A stretch of 64,000 nucleotides of DNA from Bacteroidia bacterium (GTDB lineage: Bacteria > Bacteroidota > Bacteroidia > Flavobacteriales > Flavobacteriaceae): assembly GCA_030429955.1 (NCBI GenBank), contig JAUIGO010000003.1, positions 1-64,000 on the forward strand, read 5' to 3'. Every line of letters begins with the position of its first letter. The first letter of the stretch is position 1. The translations under genes were made by a program, and so were the position numbers. Positions 8,380 to 18,139 of the stretch are shown piece by piece. The notes under the pieces are model-generated. The model searched no databases. It worked only from the letters and a program-made list of their open reading frames with translations, and was not told where the DNA came from.

Positions 8380-9750
8380 ATGAAAACAACGAATCACCTA
8401 AAAAAAATCACATTATTGCTAGCAGTCGTATTTATGGCTTACTCTTGCAGTAATGACGACGACAACACAACTGATCCACCACAATCAACAACCATTACAG
8501 CTTTAGCAAGTGCTTCAGGAGACTTAAGCATCTTAGTAGCTGCTTTGCAACGAGCTGGTTTAGACACAACTTTAGACACAGCAGGAGATTTTACAGTATT
8601 TGCTCCAACAAATACAGCTTTTGCAAATTTCTTAGCTGATAATAACTTTACTGCTTTAGAAGACATCCCAGTTGATGTTTTAACTCAAGTATTATTAAAT
8701 CATGTTATTGCTGGCGAAGCATTTTCAACTGCCTTATCTACAGGATATGGTAACACTTTAGCCACTAAATCTGGGACAGGAGAAAATTTAAGTATTTATA
8801 TAGATACTGCAAGTGGAGTAAGTCTGAACGGAGTATCAAATGTAACTCAAGCTGATATTGATGCTTCAAACGGAGTTATACATATCGTAGATGCAGTTAT
8901 TGGTTTACCTAACATTGTAGATCATGCTGTTGCGAATTCTAACCTTTCAAGTTTAGTAGGAGCTTTAACAGCTGGCGGAAATACGACCTTTACAACATTA
9001 TTGTCAACTCCTGGAGATTTTACAGTCTTTGCTCCTAACAATGATGCATTTGCTTCTTTTACTACTTCAAATGACTTAGCAAGTGTTTTAGCAAACCATG
9101 TTATTCCTGGTGCTACAGCAATTTCTACTGGATTGTCAAATTCTTATGTTAATACTGCTGCAATGTTAAGTGGAACAATGACACCTTTAAGTATGTACAT
9201 TAATGTTGACAGTGGTGTTACAATTAATGGAAGTTCAAATGTAGTTGCTGCAGATATAGTTGCTACAAATGGTGTAATTCATGTTGTTGATGAAGTGATT
9301 GACTTACCAACTATTGCAACCTTTGCAACTTCAAATGCTGCACTTTCAATATTAGTTGATGCCTTAGCTTATGCAGATACAGGAATGTCTACAGTAGATT
9401 ATATTGATACAGTTTCTGATGCAACTACTGGACCTTTTACTGTATTTGCTCCTACAAATGATGCTTTTGTATCTCTTTTAGCTGAATTAGAATTAAACGC
9501 TCTTACAGATTTAACTCCTGAGCAAGTTGATGCTGTATTATTATACCACATTGTAAATGCAAACGTACAATCGTCTCAATTACAAAGTGGAACTGTTGCA
9601 ACTCTAGGTGGAGATATCACTGCTGATGCTACAGCTTTTACACTTACAGATCCAAATGGAAGATTAAGTAATATTGTAACATCTTTAGTAGATATCCAGG
9701 CTGCAAATGGTGTTGTACATGTTATAGATAAAGTATTATTAAACGATTAA
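8380..9750 (+). CDS. Triple FAS1 (fasciclin) domain lipoprotein
   Basis: The 456-aa product is a lipoprotein (signal ending AYSC, Cys at residue 23, then an Asp/Asn/Thr-rich linker) with three tandem FAS1 domains at about residues 38-175, 178-307 and 308-456. Each shows the FAS1 H1 box (DFTVFAPTNTAFANF, DFTVFAPNNDAFASF, PFTVFAPTNDAFVSL) and H2 box (NGVIHIVDAVI, NGVIHVVDEVI, NGVVHVIDKVL). FAS1 domains mediate cell adhesion or surface attachment. The mature protein is acidic and Thr/Ser/Ala rich, as expected of a surface protein. The gene is a single transcription unit with an elaborate promoter region and a strong terminator. Placement of the lipoprotein on the outer surface is inferred from the acidic residues after the Cys. 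Confidence 0.93.
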   Translation: MKTTNHLKKITLLLAVVFMAYSCSNDDDNTTDPPQSTTITALASASGDLSILVAALQRAGLDTTLDTAGDFTVFAPTNTAFANFLADNNFTALEDIPVDVLTQVLLNHVIAGEAFSTALSTGYGNTLATKSGTGENLSIYIDTASGVSLNGVSNVTQADIDASNGVIHIVDAVIGLPNIVDHAVANSNLSSLVGALTAGGNTTFTTLLSTPGDFTVFAPNNDAFASFTTSNDLASVLANHVIPGATAISTGLSNSYVNTAAMLSGTMTPLSMYINVDSGVTINGSSNVVAADIVATNGVIHVVDEVIDLPTIATFATSNAALSILVDALAYADTGMSTVDYIDTVSDATTGPFTVFAPTNDAFVSLLAELELNALTDLTPEQVDAVLLYHIVNANVQSSQLQSGTVATLGGDITADATAFTLTDPNGRLSNIVTSLVDIQAANGVVHVIDKVLLND

Positions 9751-9838
9751 TATATAATCAGATTGAATTGGTTGGTAAATCTTAATTAGATTGGTTGTTA
9801 GCCATAGACTATTCTTACATAATTTATGGTCTATGCAA

Positions 9839-9869
9839 AAAAAAGCTCCTTATTTTAAGGAGCTTTTTT
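9839..9869. terminator. Bidirectional terminator after the FAS1 gene
   Basis: The hairpin pairs 9839-9852 with 9856-9869 (AAAAAAGCTCCTTA and its complement) around a 3-nt loop, ending in a T run. It lies between two converging genes. A weaker dyad, CATAGAC...GTCTATG, just upstream (9803-9836) adds a second hairpin. Confidence 0.8.
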
Positions 9870-9871
9870 AA

Positions 9872-10573
9872 TTAATTATTTTTCTTTTGAAGCTTAGGAA
9901 CGTAAGTGAAATTCTTTTCATCAACTAGTTTGTTGTTTTCATAAAATTTCCAAATTCCTGTTTTCTTGTTTCGTTTGTATTGTCCTTCAGATAACATCTC
10001 TCCTTTCCCATTAAACGATTTTGAAGGTCCATGAAGTTCGCCATTTTCATAAATAAACGATTTTAAAACAACACCTTTTAAAGAATATACTTCTGAGAGT
10101 CCTTCTATTTTGCCATCAACATAAGTCGCTTTTTCTGCTAATTGACCATTGTCATAATAAACCAATCGTTCGCCTTGTAACACACCATTGTCGTCATAAG
10201 TTTCAACAGTCATTATTTTGTCAGAATTTTTATGATAATAAATCCACTTGCCAACATAGGTTTTACCAACCATTTTGCCTTCGCTAATGATTTTGCCTCT
10301 TGAGGTGAGGAACTTTACCTCAGCACTATCATCATTGGCATTGAATAATTTGGTAGCAGACAAAACGCTTTTCTTTTTGACTAGAATGTAAAACTTAAAC
10401 AAGCCAATTTCTTTCCCATGGTCAAACTCACCTTCATAACGTAATTGTTCAGTGCCATCAAAATTCTTTTTCCAGATACCATGTCGTTTGCCTTCGGCAT
10501 CAAACTGATTGATATTCTGTGCCCAACTAATAGCACAGACAAAAAATAAAAGAATCATTGCTTTTGTTTTCAT
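9872..10573 (-). CDS. Secreted MORN-variant repeat (YwqK-like) protein
   Basis: The 233-aa product has a signal peptide (cleavage near AISWAQ, residue ~18) and five to six degenerate MORN-type repeats of the G-x-W/x-x-Y-Y/F-x-N/D-G form, for example GKRHGIWKK, GKWIYYHKNSDK, GERLVYYDNGQLAEKA, GPSKSFNGKGEMLSEGQY and KTGIWKFYENNKLV. Databases often call this family 'toxin-antitoxin system YwqK family antitoxin'; no toxin gene is nearby and the protein is exported, so I do not transfer that name. Function is unknown; MORN variants form extended beta-hairpin surfaces. It lies behind a concentric palindrome (10609-10659) and shares a terminator with the FAS1 gene. Confidence 0.8.
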   Translation of the reverse strand: MKTKAMILLFFVCAISWAQNINQFDAEGKRHGIWKKNFDGTEQLRYEGEFDHGKEIGLFKFYILVKKKSVLSATKLFNANDDSAEVKFLTSRGKIISEGKMVGKTYVGKWIYYHKNSDKIMTVETYDDNGVLQGERLVYYDNGQLAEKATYVDGKIEGLSEVYSLKGVVLKSFIYENGELHGPSKSFNGKGEMLSEGQYKRNKKTGIWKFYENNKLVDEKNFTYVPKLQKKNN

Positions 10574-10608
10574 CAGTTCAAATTTATTGTTTTTTATTGG
10601 TCAGATGT

Positions 10609-10659
10609 AACATCCATATAATCATTTTCACAGTGTGACAAAATTTAGTCATGGATGTT
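10609..10659. repeat. Concentric imperfect palindrome (51 bp)
   Basis: AACATCCAT (10609-10617) and its perfect complement ATGGATGTT (10651-10659) enclose a second dyad, TCACAGTGTGA (10628-10638), with almost the same centre; ATTTT/AAAAT also pairs between them. It lies upstream of the minus-strand gene at 9872-10573, within the usual operator distance, and could equally form a cruciform or RNA hairpin. Confidence 0.5.
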
Positions 10660-10702
10660 TCATATACTCAATAACGTTGTTGTTGTTTCAAAATTGTATA
10701 AC

Positions 10703-10730
10703 AAAAAAGCTGCCAAAATTGGCAGCTTTT
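10703..10730. terminator. Terminator after yidC
   Basis: The hairpin AGCTGCCAA/TTGGCAGCT, flanked by an A run (10703-10708) and a T run (10727-10730), lies directly behind the yidC stop read on the minus strand. Confidence 0.75.
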
Positions 10731-10732
10731 AA

Positions 10733-12637
10733 TTATTTTTTTCCTTTTTGCATTCGTTTTTGCTCTTCTGCTTTTTCCATCATTTCTTGCATTTTCTTAG
10801 CAAACTTACCTTGTTTTTTAGGCTTGGCTTTGTTCACTTGAATTTGAGCATGAATTTTATCTTCATCTAAGATATAATTCTTAATCACTAGCATAATCCC
10901 AATAGTAATTAAGTTAGAGATGAAGTAGTATAAACTTAATCCTGCTGCATAGTTATTAAAGAATACCAACATCATTAATGGAGAGAAATAAATCATCCAT
11001 TTCATCATTTTTGCCATGTCTGGCATTCCTTCTTGAGTTGGCTGAGACGCCATTTGTTGTCCTGTTGTCATTTTCATATAAAAGAAAATAGCGACAGCAG
11101 CTAATATTGGAAACAAACTGACGTGGTCGCCATAAAACGGAATGTGGAATGGTAATTCTGCAATCACATCATAGGACGATAAATCATCAGCCCAAAGGAA
11201 ACTTTTTTGGCGTAATTCAAACGCTGTCGGGAAAAACATGAATAAAGCATAGAACACAGGAAGTTGTACTAAAGCAGGCAAACAACCACTCATTGGATTG
11301 GCTCCAGCTTTGTTATACAACTTCATGGTTTCTTGCTGCTTTTTCATAGCATTGTCTTTGTACTTCGCTGCAATTTCAGCAATCTCTGGTTTTAAAATTT
11401 TCATTTTAGCCTGAGATAAGTAAGACTTATACAATACTGGAGATAAAACCAATCTCACCAAAATAGTCATGACTATAATAGCGATTCCGTAAGGTAAGAA
11501 ACCACTTAAAAATCCAAATAATGGAATAAATAAAGCTTTATTGATCCATCCGAAAATTCCCCAACCAAATGGGATACTTTCTTCTAAATCGCGCTTGTAT
11601 TTTTTAAGTACCTGACTGTCTGTTGGACCATAATACATGTTTAACGACTCATTAACTTCGCCACCATCAAGCTCTAAAGGGATTGATACTGCATAGCTCT
11701 TAGTAAACAAGGTGTCAACTTCTTCATCGTTCATTAGGTTAAACGATTTTAAGTTCGCTGTTTTAAAAGGCTTATCAGTTAATAAGATAGAGCTAAAAAA
11801 GTGTTGTCTGAAAGATAACCAACGAACATCAACTTCGGTCTCTTCATCATCACCCATTTGACCTAACTTATCAATTCGGTCTTCTTCATATTTATAAGTT
11901 AATCGCGTGTATCGGTTTTCGTAAGCAATACTTTTTGCTTGTCTACGTCCTTTTAATTTCCAATCTAAAACAATATCCTGACTTCCATTAATGACACCAT
12001 CCAATCCTTGAGATTTCACAGATAAATCAAGCATATAATCGTTAGGCTTTAACTCATATCTGTATTCAAGAAAGCGTGTTTCAGACACTTTTAATTTCAT
12101 GGACAATACTTGGTTGCCATTGCTCTGAGTTAAAGTTGGCTGAAAATATAAGTCTTGCGTATTGAGCGTTCTGTTGTCAGACGTTCCAAATTTAATGTTG
12201 AAAATGGAGTTTTGGTCTTTAATCAGATGTACAGGAAGTGAGTCGTATCTTGTAAATTTCTTTAATTTAGCTTCAGTAATATAACCGCCTTTGTTATTGA
12301 CTTTAAGATAAAGAACTTCGTTTTCTAAAACGGTTTCCTCTTGAGAATTAATAGCATTAGCTGAATATGCAAAAGCGCCAATTTTATTTTGAAGCTCCGC
12401 CATTTGCACAGAATCCTGTGGGTTACTGATGCTGTAATCTTCAGAAGTGGTAACTAAGGTTTCAGAAGCTTCAGCTTCCTTGGCTTTTTTCTCAGCTTCA
12501 ACTTGCTCTTGCTTTGCTTGTTCTTGGGCTTCTAATTCTTCTGGAGTAGGTTGGTTGTTATATAACATCCATAATAAGATTCCGAAAATGAGGACAAAAC
12601 CTATTATAGAATTTAAGTCAAATTTTTTTTCTTCCAT
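10733..12637 (-). CDS. yidC: Membrane protein insertase YidC
   Basis: YidC inserts and folds inner-membrane proteins, alone or with SecYEG. The 634-aa protein has the N-terminal membrane anchor (residues ~9-26), an acidic/Ala/Gln-rich linker, the large periplasmic beta domain (about 95-350) and the five-TM 60KD_IMP core (about 365-590). The conserved hydrophilic-groove arginine is in TILVRLVLSP, and NPMSGCLPALVQLPVFYALF is the signature of the family. The tail after residue 600 is Lys-rich, suited to ribosome contact. Length and order are those of Gram-negative YidC. It follows pyrG by 61 nt on the same strand and probably shares its transcript. Confidence 0.97.
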   Translation of the reverse strand: MEEKKFDLNSIIGFVLIFGILLWMLYNNQPTPEELEAQEQAKQEQVEAEKKAKEAEASETLVTTSEDYSISNPQDSVQMAELQNKIGAFAYSANAINSQEETVLENEVLYLKVNNKGGYITEAKLKKFTRYDSLPVHLIKDQNSIFNIKFGTSDNRTLNTQDLYFQPTLTQSNGNQVLSMKLKVSETRFLEYRYELKPNDYMLDLSVKSQGLDGVINGSQDIVLDWKLKGRRQAKSIAYENRYTRLTYKYEEDRIDKLGQMGDDEETEVDVRWLSFRQHFFSSILLTDKPFKTANLKSFNLMNDEEVDTLFTKSYAVSIPLELDGGEVNESLNMYYGPTDSQVLKKYKRDLEESIPFGWGIFGWINKALFIPLFGFLSGFLPYGIAIIVMTILVRLVLSPVLYKSYLSQAKMKILKPEIAEIAAKYKDNAMKKQQETMKLYNKAGANPMSGCLPALVQLPVFYALFMFFPTAFELRQKSFLWADDLSSYDVIAELPFHIPFYGDHVSLFPILAAVAIFFYMKMTTGQQMASQPTQEGMPDMAKMMKWMIYFSPLMMLVFFNNYAAGLSLYYFISNLITIGIMLVIKNYILDEDKIHAQIQVNKAKPKKQGKFAKKMQEMMEKAEEQKRMQKGKK

Positions 12638-12698
12638 TTACTTTATTATAAATCTTGGTTGTGTTTACCTTTATCAAAAAAGCAACCGAAGATATGTT

Positions 12699-14375
<1,677 letters not shown>

Positions 14376-14455
14376 TTATATAAAGATAGTTTTAGGTTAT
14401 TTATGAGGTATTGTTAATAACCTTATTTGCACTGCAATATAAGTAGAACTACGTA

Positions 14456-14486
14456 TTGATTTTACATTCTAAAAATAATAACTTTG
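14456..14486 (+). promoter_or_regulatory. Candidate promoter of the DUF4375 gene
   Basis: TTG (14456-14458), a 20-nt spacer and TAACTTTG (14479-14486) fit the Bacteroidota TTG-N17-23-TAnnTTTG promoter. A second identical -7 box, TAACTTTG, lies at 14525-14532, closer to the ATG at 14556, without an equally good -33 element (TTG at 14494-14496, 28 nt away). Two start sites are possible. Confidence 0.5.
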
Positions 14487-14555
14487 CTAACTGTTGCTAT
14501 AAACAGTTAAAAAAGTTTATATCATAACTTTGTGCATAATACCTGAATCGTAGAT

Positions 14556-15233
14556 ATGTTTAAAAATTTAGGAAAACGACCAAAAGGTGCTGATTTTAAC
14601 GAACAGCTCGAGTATTTATCTCAATTAGATGAATATGAAGAAACTGATTTCGAGCAAATGGAAATTAAAAAGCACCAACCGAATTTAAAAAATTCTAACA
14701 CACAGAATGATGAGATATTTGATGAATCTGAAAAATTTAAAAATAGAAAAATCTATAAAAAACTTGATGCTAAAATTCTCAATGATATAAAAGATGACCA
14801 CTTAATACAGACAATATTTGATACTTTGAGCGATAAAGTAGAATCAAATTTTGAAAATGAATATGAGATAGTAAAATCCTTTAATAAACATAAGCAAATC
14901 ATTTATTCTATTTGGGTATTTACAACAGAGGTTGATAATGGTGGATTTTTGCAGTTTTATAAAAACTCAAGTGGTAAATTTTCAAAAATGGCTCAAAAGA
15001 GTTTAAAACTAATTAATGCATATAGTCATTATGAGATTTTAAAAAAAGCTAATAATTACTTCGGTAGTTTAAAATACAGCCTTTTAAAAATTTGGCATAA
15101 AATCAACAGCTCATATGATTTCCCAAAACTCAACAAACTGGATAATGAATATTATAAAATATCCAAACAAGAAAATTTAGATAAACTACAAATTGCTTAC
15201 ATAAGAAAGAATATTGAGCATTTTATAAATTGA
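14556..15233 (+). CDS. DUF4375 (DMP19-like) domain protein
   Basis: The 225-aa product has a charged, low-complexity N-terminal third (residues 1-75, many Glu/Lys/Asn) and a C-terminal DUF4375 domain (about 85-220) recognised by the hallmark EVDNGGFLQFYKNSSG followed by alternating helices. DUF4375 proteins are small soluble proteins of uncertain role, some found near polymorphic toxins as presumed immunity proteins; no toxin gene is seen here. It is a lone gene on the plus strand with its own promoter, facing away from pyrG and followed by a structured repeat. That arrangement, single ORF plus structured tail, resembles a mobile gene cassette, which is an inference. Confidence 0.8.
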   Translation: MFKNLGKRPKGADFNEQLEYLSQLDEYEETDFEQMEIKKHQPNLKNSNTQNDEIFDESEKFKNRKIYKKLDAKILNDIKDDHLIQTIFDTLSDKVESNFENEYEIVKSFNKHKQIIYSIWVFTTEVDNGGFLQFYKNSSGKFSKMAQKSLKLINAYSHYEILKKANNYFGSLKYSLLKIWHKINSSYDFPKLNKLDNEYYKISKQENLDKLQIAYIRKNIEHFIN

Positions 15234-15240
15234 AAAAGTA

Positions 15241-15370
15241 CTATGCGCAACAACGTATAAAATTTATTGCTAGTTCTAACCTACTTCTGAAAACCCTTGC
15301 GGATTTTCTATTCGGTATTTATTTGCTAAATTACGTGCTTAATCATGCAACTAATCATCATGCAAACACA
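15241..15370. repeat. Structured intergenic repeat, possible cassette-boundary (attC-like) remnant
   Basis: The core is a hairpin, GAAAACCC-TTGC-GGATTTTC (15289-15308, one C-A mismatch), within weaker outer complementarity (for example TAGTT at 15271-15275 with AACTA at 15350-15354), beginning at CAACAACGTATAA (15248 onward). Blocks of this form, a CAACGTATA-like edge with an inner GAAAATCC-loop-GGATTTTC hairpin, recur from memory between genes of many marine flavobacteria; I could not check this. The overlapping 72-codon frame (15230-15448) has no protein character and I do not call it a gene. Confidence 0.4.
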
Positions 15371-15444
15371 TTAAACAATACCCAAAAAAAATTAAATCCC
15401 AAAAACCTATTGCCCAATTCTATTCTTTATAGTACTTTTAGTTT

Positions 15445-17652
15445 ATGACAGATGTTGAGATTGAAAAAGAAAATGCAGCTATTGCAAAAGAGTACAAAGA
15501 ACTCTTACAAATTAGTTATCGATTGCTTACAGATGATGACAAAAAACTCATCAGAAAAGCATTTGACGTAGCTGTTGATGCGCATAAAGATCAACGTAGA
15601 AAATCTGGAGAAGCCTACATTTTCCATCCTATTGCAGTTGCCAAAATTGTAGCATCAGAAATAGGTTTGGATGCCACTTCTATTGCTGCTGCATTACTTC
15701 ACGATGTGGTTGAAGATAATGACAATTATAAAATTGACGACATTGAGCAACTTTTTGGTGAAACGGTCGCTAAAATTGTAGATGGTCTTACAAAAATTTC
15801 TTCGCTTAATAAAGACATGGACGTATCCATGCAAGCAGAGAATTTTCGTAAAATGTTACTTACCCTAAATGACGATGTTCGTGTTATTATTATCAAAATT
15901 GCTGATAGGCTTCACAACATGCAAACCATGGAGTCCATGCGTCCAGATAAGCAAGTCAAAATAGCATCAGAAACCTTATACATTTATGCTCCTTTAGCAC
16001 ACAGAATTGGACTCTACAACATTAAAACAGAACTTGAAGATCTTGGTTTAAAATACACAGAGCCTGAAGTGTACAATGACATCTTGACCAAGATGCAGGA
16101 AAGCAAAGAACAGCAAGATAAATACATCAAAGAAATTAGCGAAGTGTTAAAAACCTCTCTTGATAAAGAGAAATTAAACTACGATATAAAAGGACGACCA
16201 AAATCAATTTTTTCTATTCGTAGAAAAATGATCAAACAAGGTGTTTCTTTTGATGAAGTGTACGATAAGTTTGCAGTACGAATTATTTATAAATCTGACC
16301 TCGAAAACGAAAAATTCCTAGCTTGGAAAATTTACTCCATTGTAACAGATCACTTCAGACCTAATCCAATACGATTACGTGATTGGATTTCATCGCCAAA
16401 ATCAACAGGATATGAAGCCTTGCACATTACAGTTATGGGACCTAAAGGTCGTTGGGTAGAAGTGCAAATCCGTAGTGAACGTATGAATGAAATAGCTGAA
16501 AAAGGTTATGCAGCGCACTACAAATACAAAGAAGGTGATGATAAAGAAGACAGCCTAGATACTTGGGTTAGCAGGCTTCAAGAAGCCTTAGAAAATCCTG
16601 ATGGTAATGCTGTAGATTTTGTAGAGCAATTTAAACTTAATCTCTACTCTAAAGAAATATATGTATTCACTCCAAAAGGTGATTTAAAATCCCTTCCTAA
16701 AGGTGCAACACCATTAGATTTTGCTTTTAGTATTCACACCGAAGTTGGTATGAAAACTCGTGGTGCAAAAGTAAACGGGAAATTGGTTCCTTTAAGTCAT
16801 GAATTGCAAAGTGGAGATCAAGTTGATATTTTAACTTCAGACAATGCAAAACCCAATGTAAACTGGTTAGATTATGCTACAACAGCCAGAGCTCGTAGTA
16901 AAATAAAATCGTCTTTAAAAGAAGAAAAGAAAGTTATTGCTGAAGATGGTAAAGAAATTTTACGTAGAAAACTAAAGCAACTTAAAATAACACTTAACGA
17001 AAAAAGCATCAATGAGCTTGTTACCTATTTTAAATTAAAAACAAGTTTAGATTTGTTTTATCGTGTTGGTGTTGGCTCTATCGATAATAAAATGCTTAAA
17101 GATTTCTCCAATTCACGCAGCAATGCTTTTGTAAGCTATTTTAAAAATAAAATACGAAAACCAAGCACTCCTCCAGATATTGACAAAGATGAAATCACAG
17201 CTAAGTATGATATGCTGGTGTTTGGTAAGGAAGAGGAAAAACTCGATTACAAATTATCCAACTGCTGCAACCCAATTCCTGGTGATGATGTGTTTGGCTT
17301 TTTAACCATCAACGAAGGCATTAAAGTTCATAAAAAAAATTGCCCTAATGCTTTGAGCTTACAATCCAACTACGCTTACAGAATTATGTCAGCCAAATGG
17401 ATAGACTCCACACAACAAGAGTTTACTGCTGTTATAAAGTTGACAGGAATTGATAATTTAGGATTGGTAAATGATGTGACTAAAGTCATTTCTGGCACTA
17501 TGCATGTAAATATGAAAAACATCAGTTTTGAGTCTGATGGTGGTATCTTTTCAGGTAAAATCACTGTTGTTGTAAAAAACAACAATTTGGTTAAAACGCT
17601 TATGGATAGAATTAAAAAAATTAATGGTATAGAAAAGGTGCATAGAGTTTAA
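15445..17652 (+). CDS. rsh: Bifunctional (p)ppGpp synthetase/hydrolase (RelA/SpoT)
   Basis: This 735-aa alarmone enzyme contains every Rel domain. The hydrolase domain is at 45-200 (RRKSGEAYIFHPIAVAKI and the metal-binding LLHDVVEDN, so hydrolysis is intact). The synthetase domain is at about 235-350 (GRPKSIFSIRRKM, SSPKSTGYEALHITVMG). TGS follows at about 405-465 (YVFTPKGDLKSLPKGATPLDFAF). The conserved Cys region is SNCCNPIPGDDVFGF, and an ACT domain ends the protein. Because both catalytic sites look intact it should set the cell's only or main ppGpp level. ATG 15445 is preceded by TACTTTTA, one base from a -7 box. Fur follows after 27 nt. Confidence 0.95.
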   Translation: MTDVEIEKENAAIAKEYKELLQISYRLLTDDDKKLIRKAFDVAVDAHKDQRRKSGEAYIFHPIAVAKIVASEIGLDATSIAAALLHDVVEDNDNYKIDDIEQLFGETVAKIVDGLTKISSLNKDMDVSMQAENFRKMLLTLNDDVRVIIIKIADRLHNMQTMESMRPDKQVKIASETLYIYAPLAHRIGLYNIKTELEDLGLKYTEPEVYNDILTKMQESKEQQDKYIKEISEVLKTSLDKEKLNYDIKGRPKSIFSIRRKMIKQGVSFDEVYDKFAVRIIYKSDLENEKFLAWKIYSIVTDHFRPNPIRLRDWISSPKSTGYEALHITVMGPKGRWVEVQIRSERMNEIAEKGYAAHYKYKEGDDKEDSLDTWVSRLQEALENPDGNAVDFVEQFKLNLYSKEIYVFTPKGDLKSLPKGATPLDFAFSIHTEVGMKTRGAKVNGKLVPLSHELQSGDQVDILTSDNAKPNVNWLDYATTARARSKIKSSLKEEKKVIAEDGKEILRRKLKQLKITLNEKSINELVTYFKLKTSLDLFYRVGVGSIDNKMLKDFSNSRSNAFVSYFKNKIRKPSTPPDIDKDEITAKYDMLVFGKEEEKLDYKLSNCCNPIPGDDVFGFLTINEGIKVHKKNCPNALSLQSNYAYRIMSAKWIDSTQQEFTAVIKLTGIDNLGLVNDVTKVISGTMHVNMKNISFESDGGIFSGKITVVVKNNNLVKTLMDRIKKINGIEKVHRV

Positions 17653-17679
17653 AAATAGTTTAAATTTGCACTGAAATTT

Positions 17680-18132
17680 ATGAGTGTTAAAACTGAACAT
17701 ACAAACCAAGAAATTGTAAAAAATGTCTTCACCAAGTTTTTGGAAGACAATGGCCACAGAAAAACACCTGAACGTTACGCTATTCTTCAAGAAATTTATG
17801 ACAGTAAAGAGCATTTCGATATCGAGTCGCTTTACATCAAAATGAAGAATAAAAAGTATCGCGTCTCTCGTGCAACCCTTTACAATACAATAGAATTACT
17901 CTTGGAATGTGCCCTGGTTAGAAAACATCAGTTTGGGAAAAACCAAGCGCATTACGAAAAATCTTATTTCGACAAGCAACACGATCATGTTATCTTAACA
18001 GACACTGGCGAAGTTGTTGAGTTTTGTGACCCAAGAATTCAGTCCATCAAAAAAACGATTGAAGAGGTTTTTAACATTGACATTCATAATCATTCACTCT
18101 ACTTTTACGGAACAAAAAAACAATCAAACTAA
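17680..18132 (+). CDS. fur: Fur family transcriptional regulator
   Basis: The 150-aa product has the Fur winged-helix N-terminus ([15 protein letters not shown], then [21 protein letters not shown] as recognition helix) and a dimerisation domain with the metal-site segment [18 protein letters not shown]. The CxxC structural zinc sites of E. coli Fur are absent; a single Cys remains in EFCDP. The clade (Fur, Zur or PerR) cannot be told from this. A -7 box, TAAATTTG (17661-17668), lies only about 12 nt before the ATG, giving a very short leader. The stop is 8 nt before purA, so both are probably co-transcribed. Confidence 0.9.
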   Translation: MSVKTEHTNQEIVKNVFTKFLEDNGHRKTPERYAILQEIYDSKEHFDIESLYIKMKNKKYRVSRATLYNTIELLLECALVRKHQFGKNQAHYEKSYFDKQHDHVILTDTGEVVEFCDPRIQSIKKTIEEVFNIDIHNHSLYFYGTKKQSN

Positions 18133-18139
18133 TTAAATA

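Noticed and set aside
9872-10573. Toxin-antitoxin function for the YwqK-like gene
   Set aside because: The database family name suggests an antitoxin, but the protein has a signal peptide, consists of MORN-type repeats and has no toxin neighbour.
15230-15448. A 72-codon frame starting at TTG between the DUF4375 and rel genes
   Set aside because: It has no protein-like pattern, covers the structured repeat, overlaps both neighbours' ends and starts with TTG directly on the previous stop.
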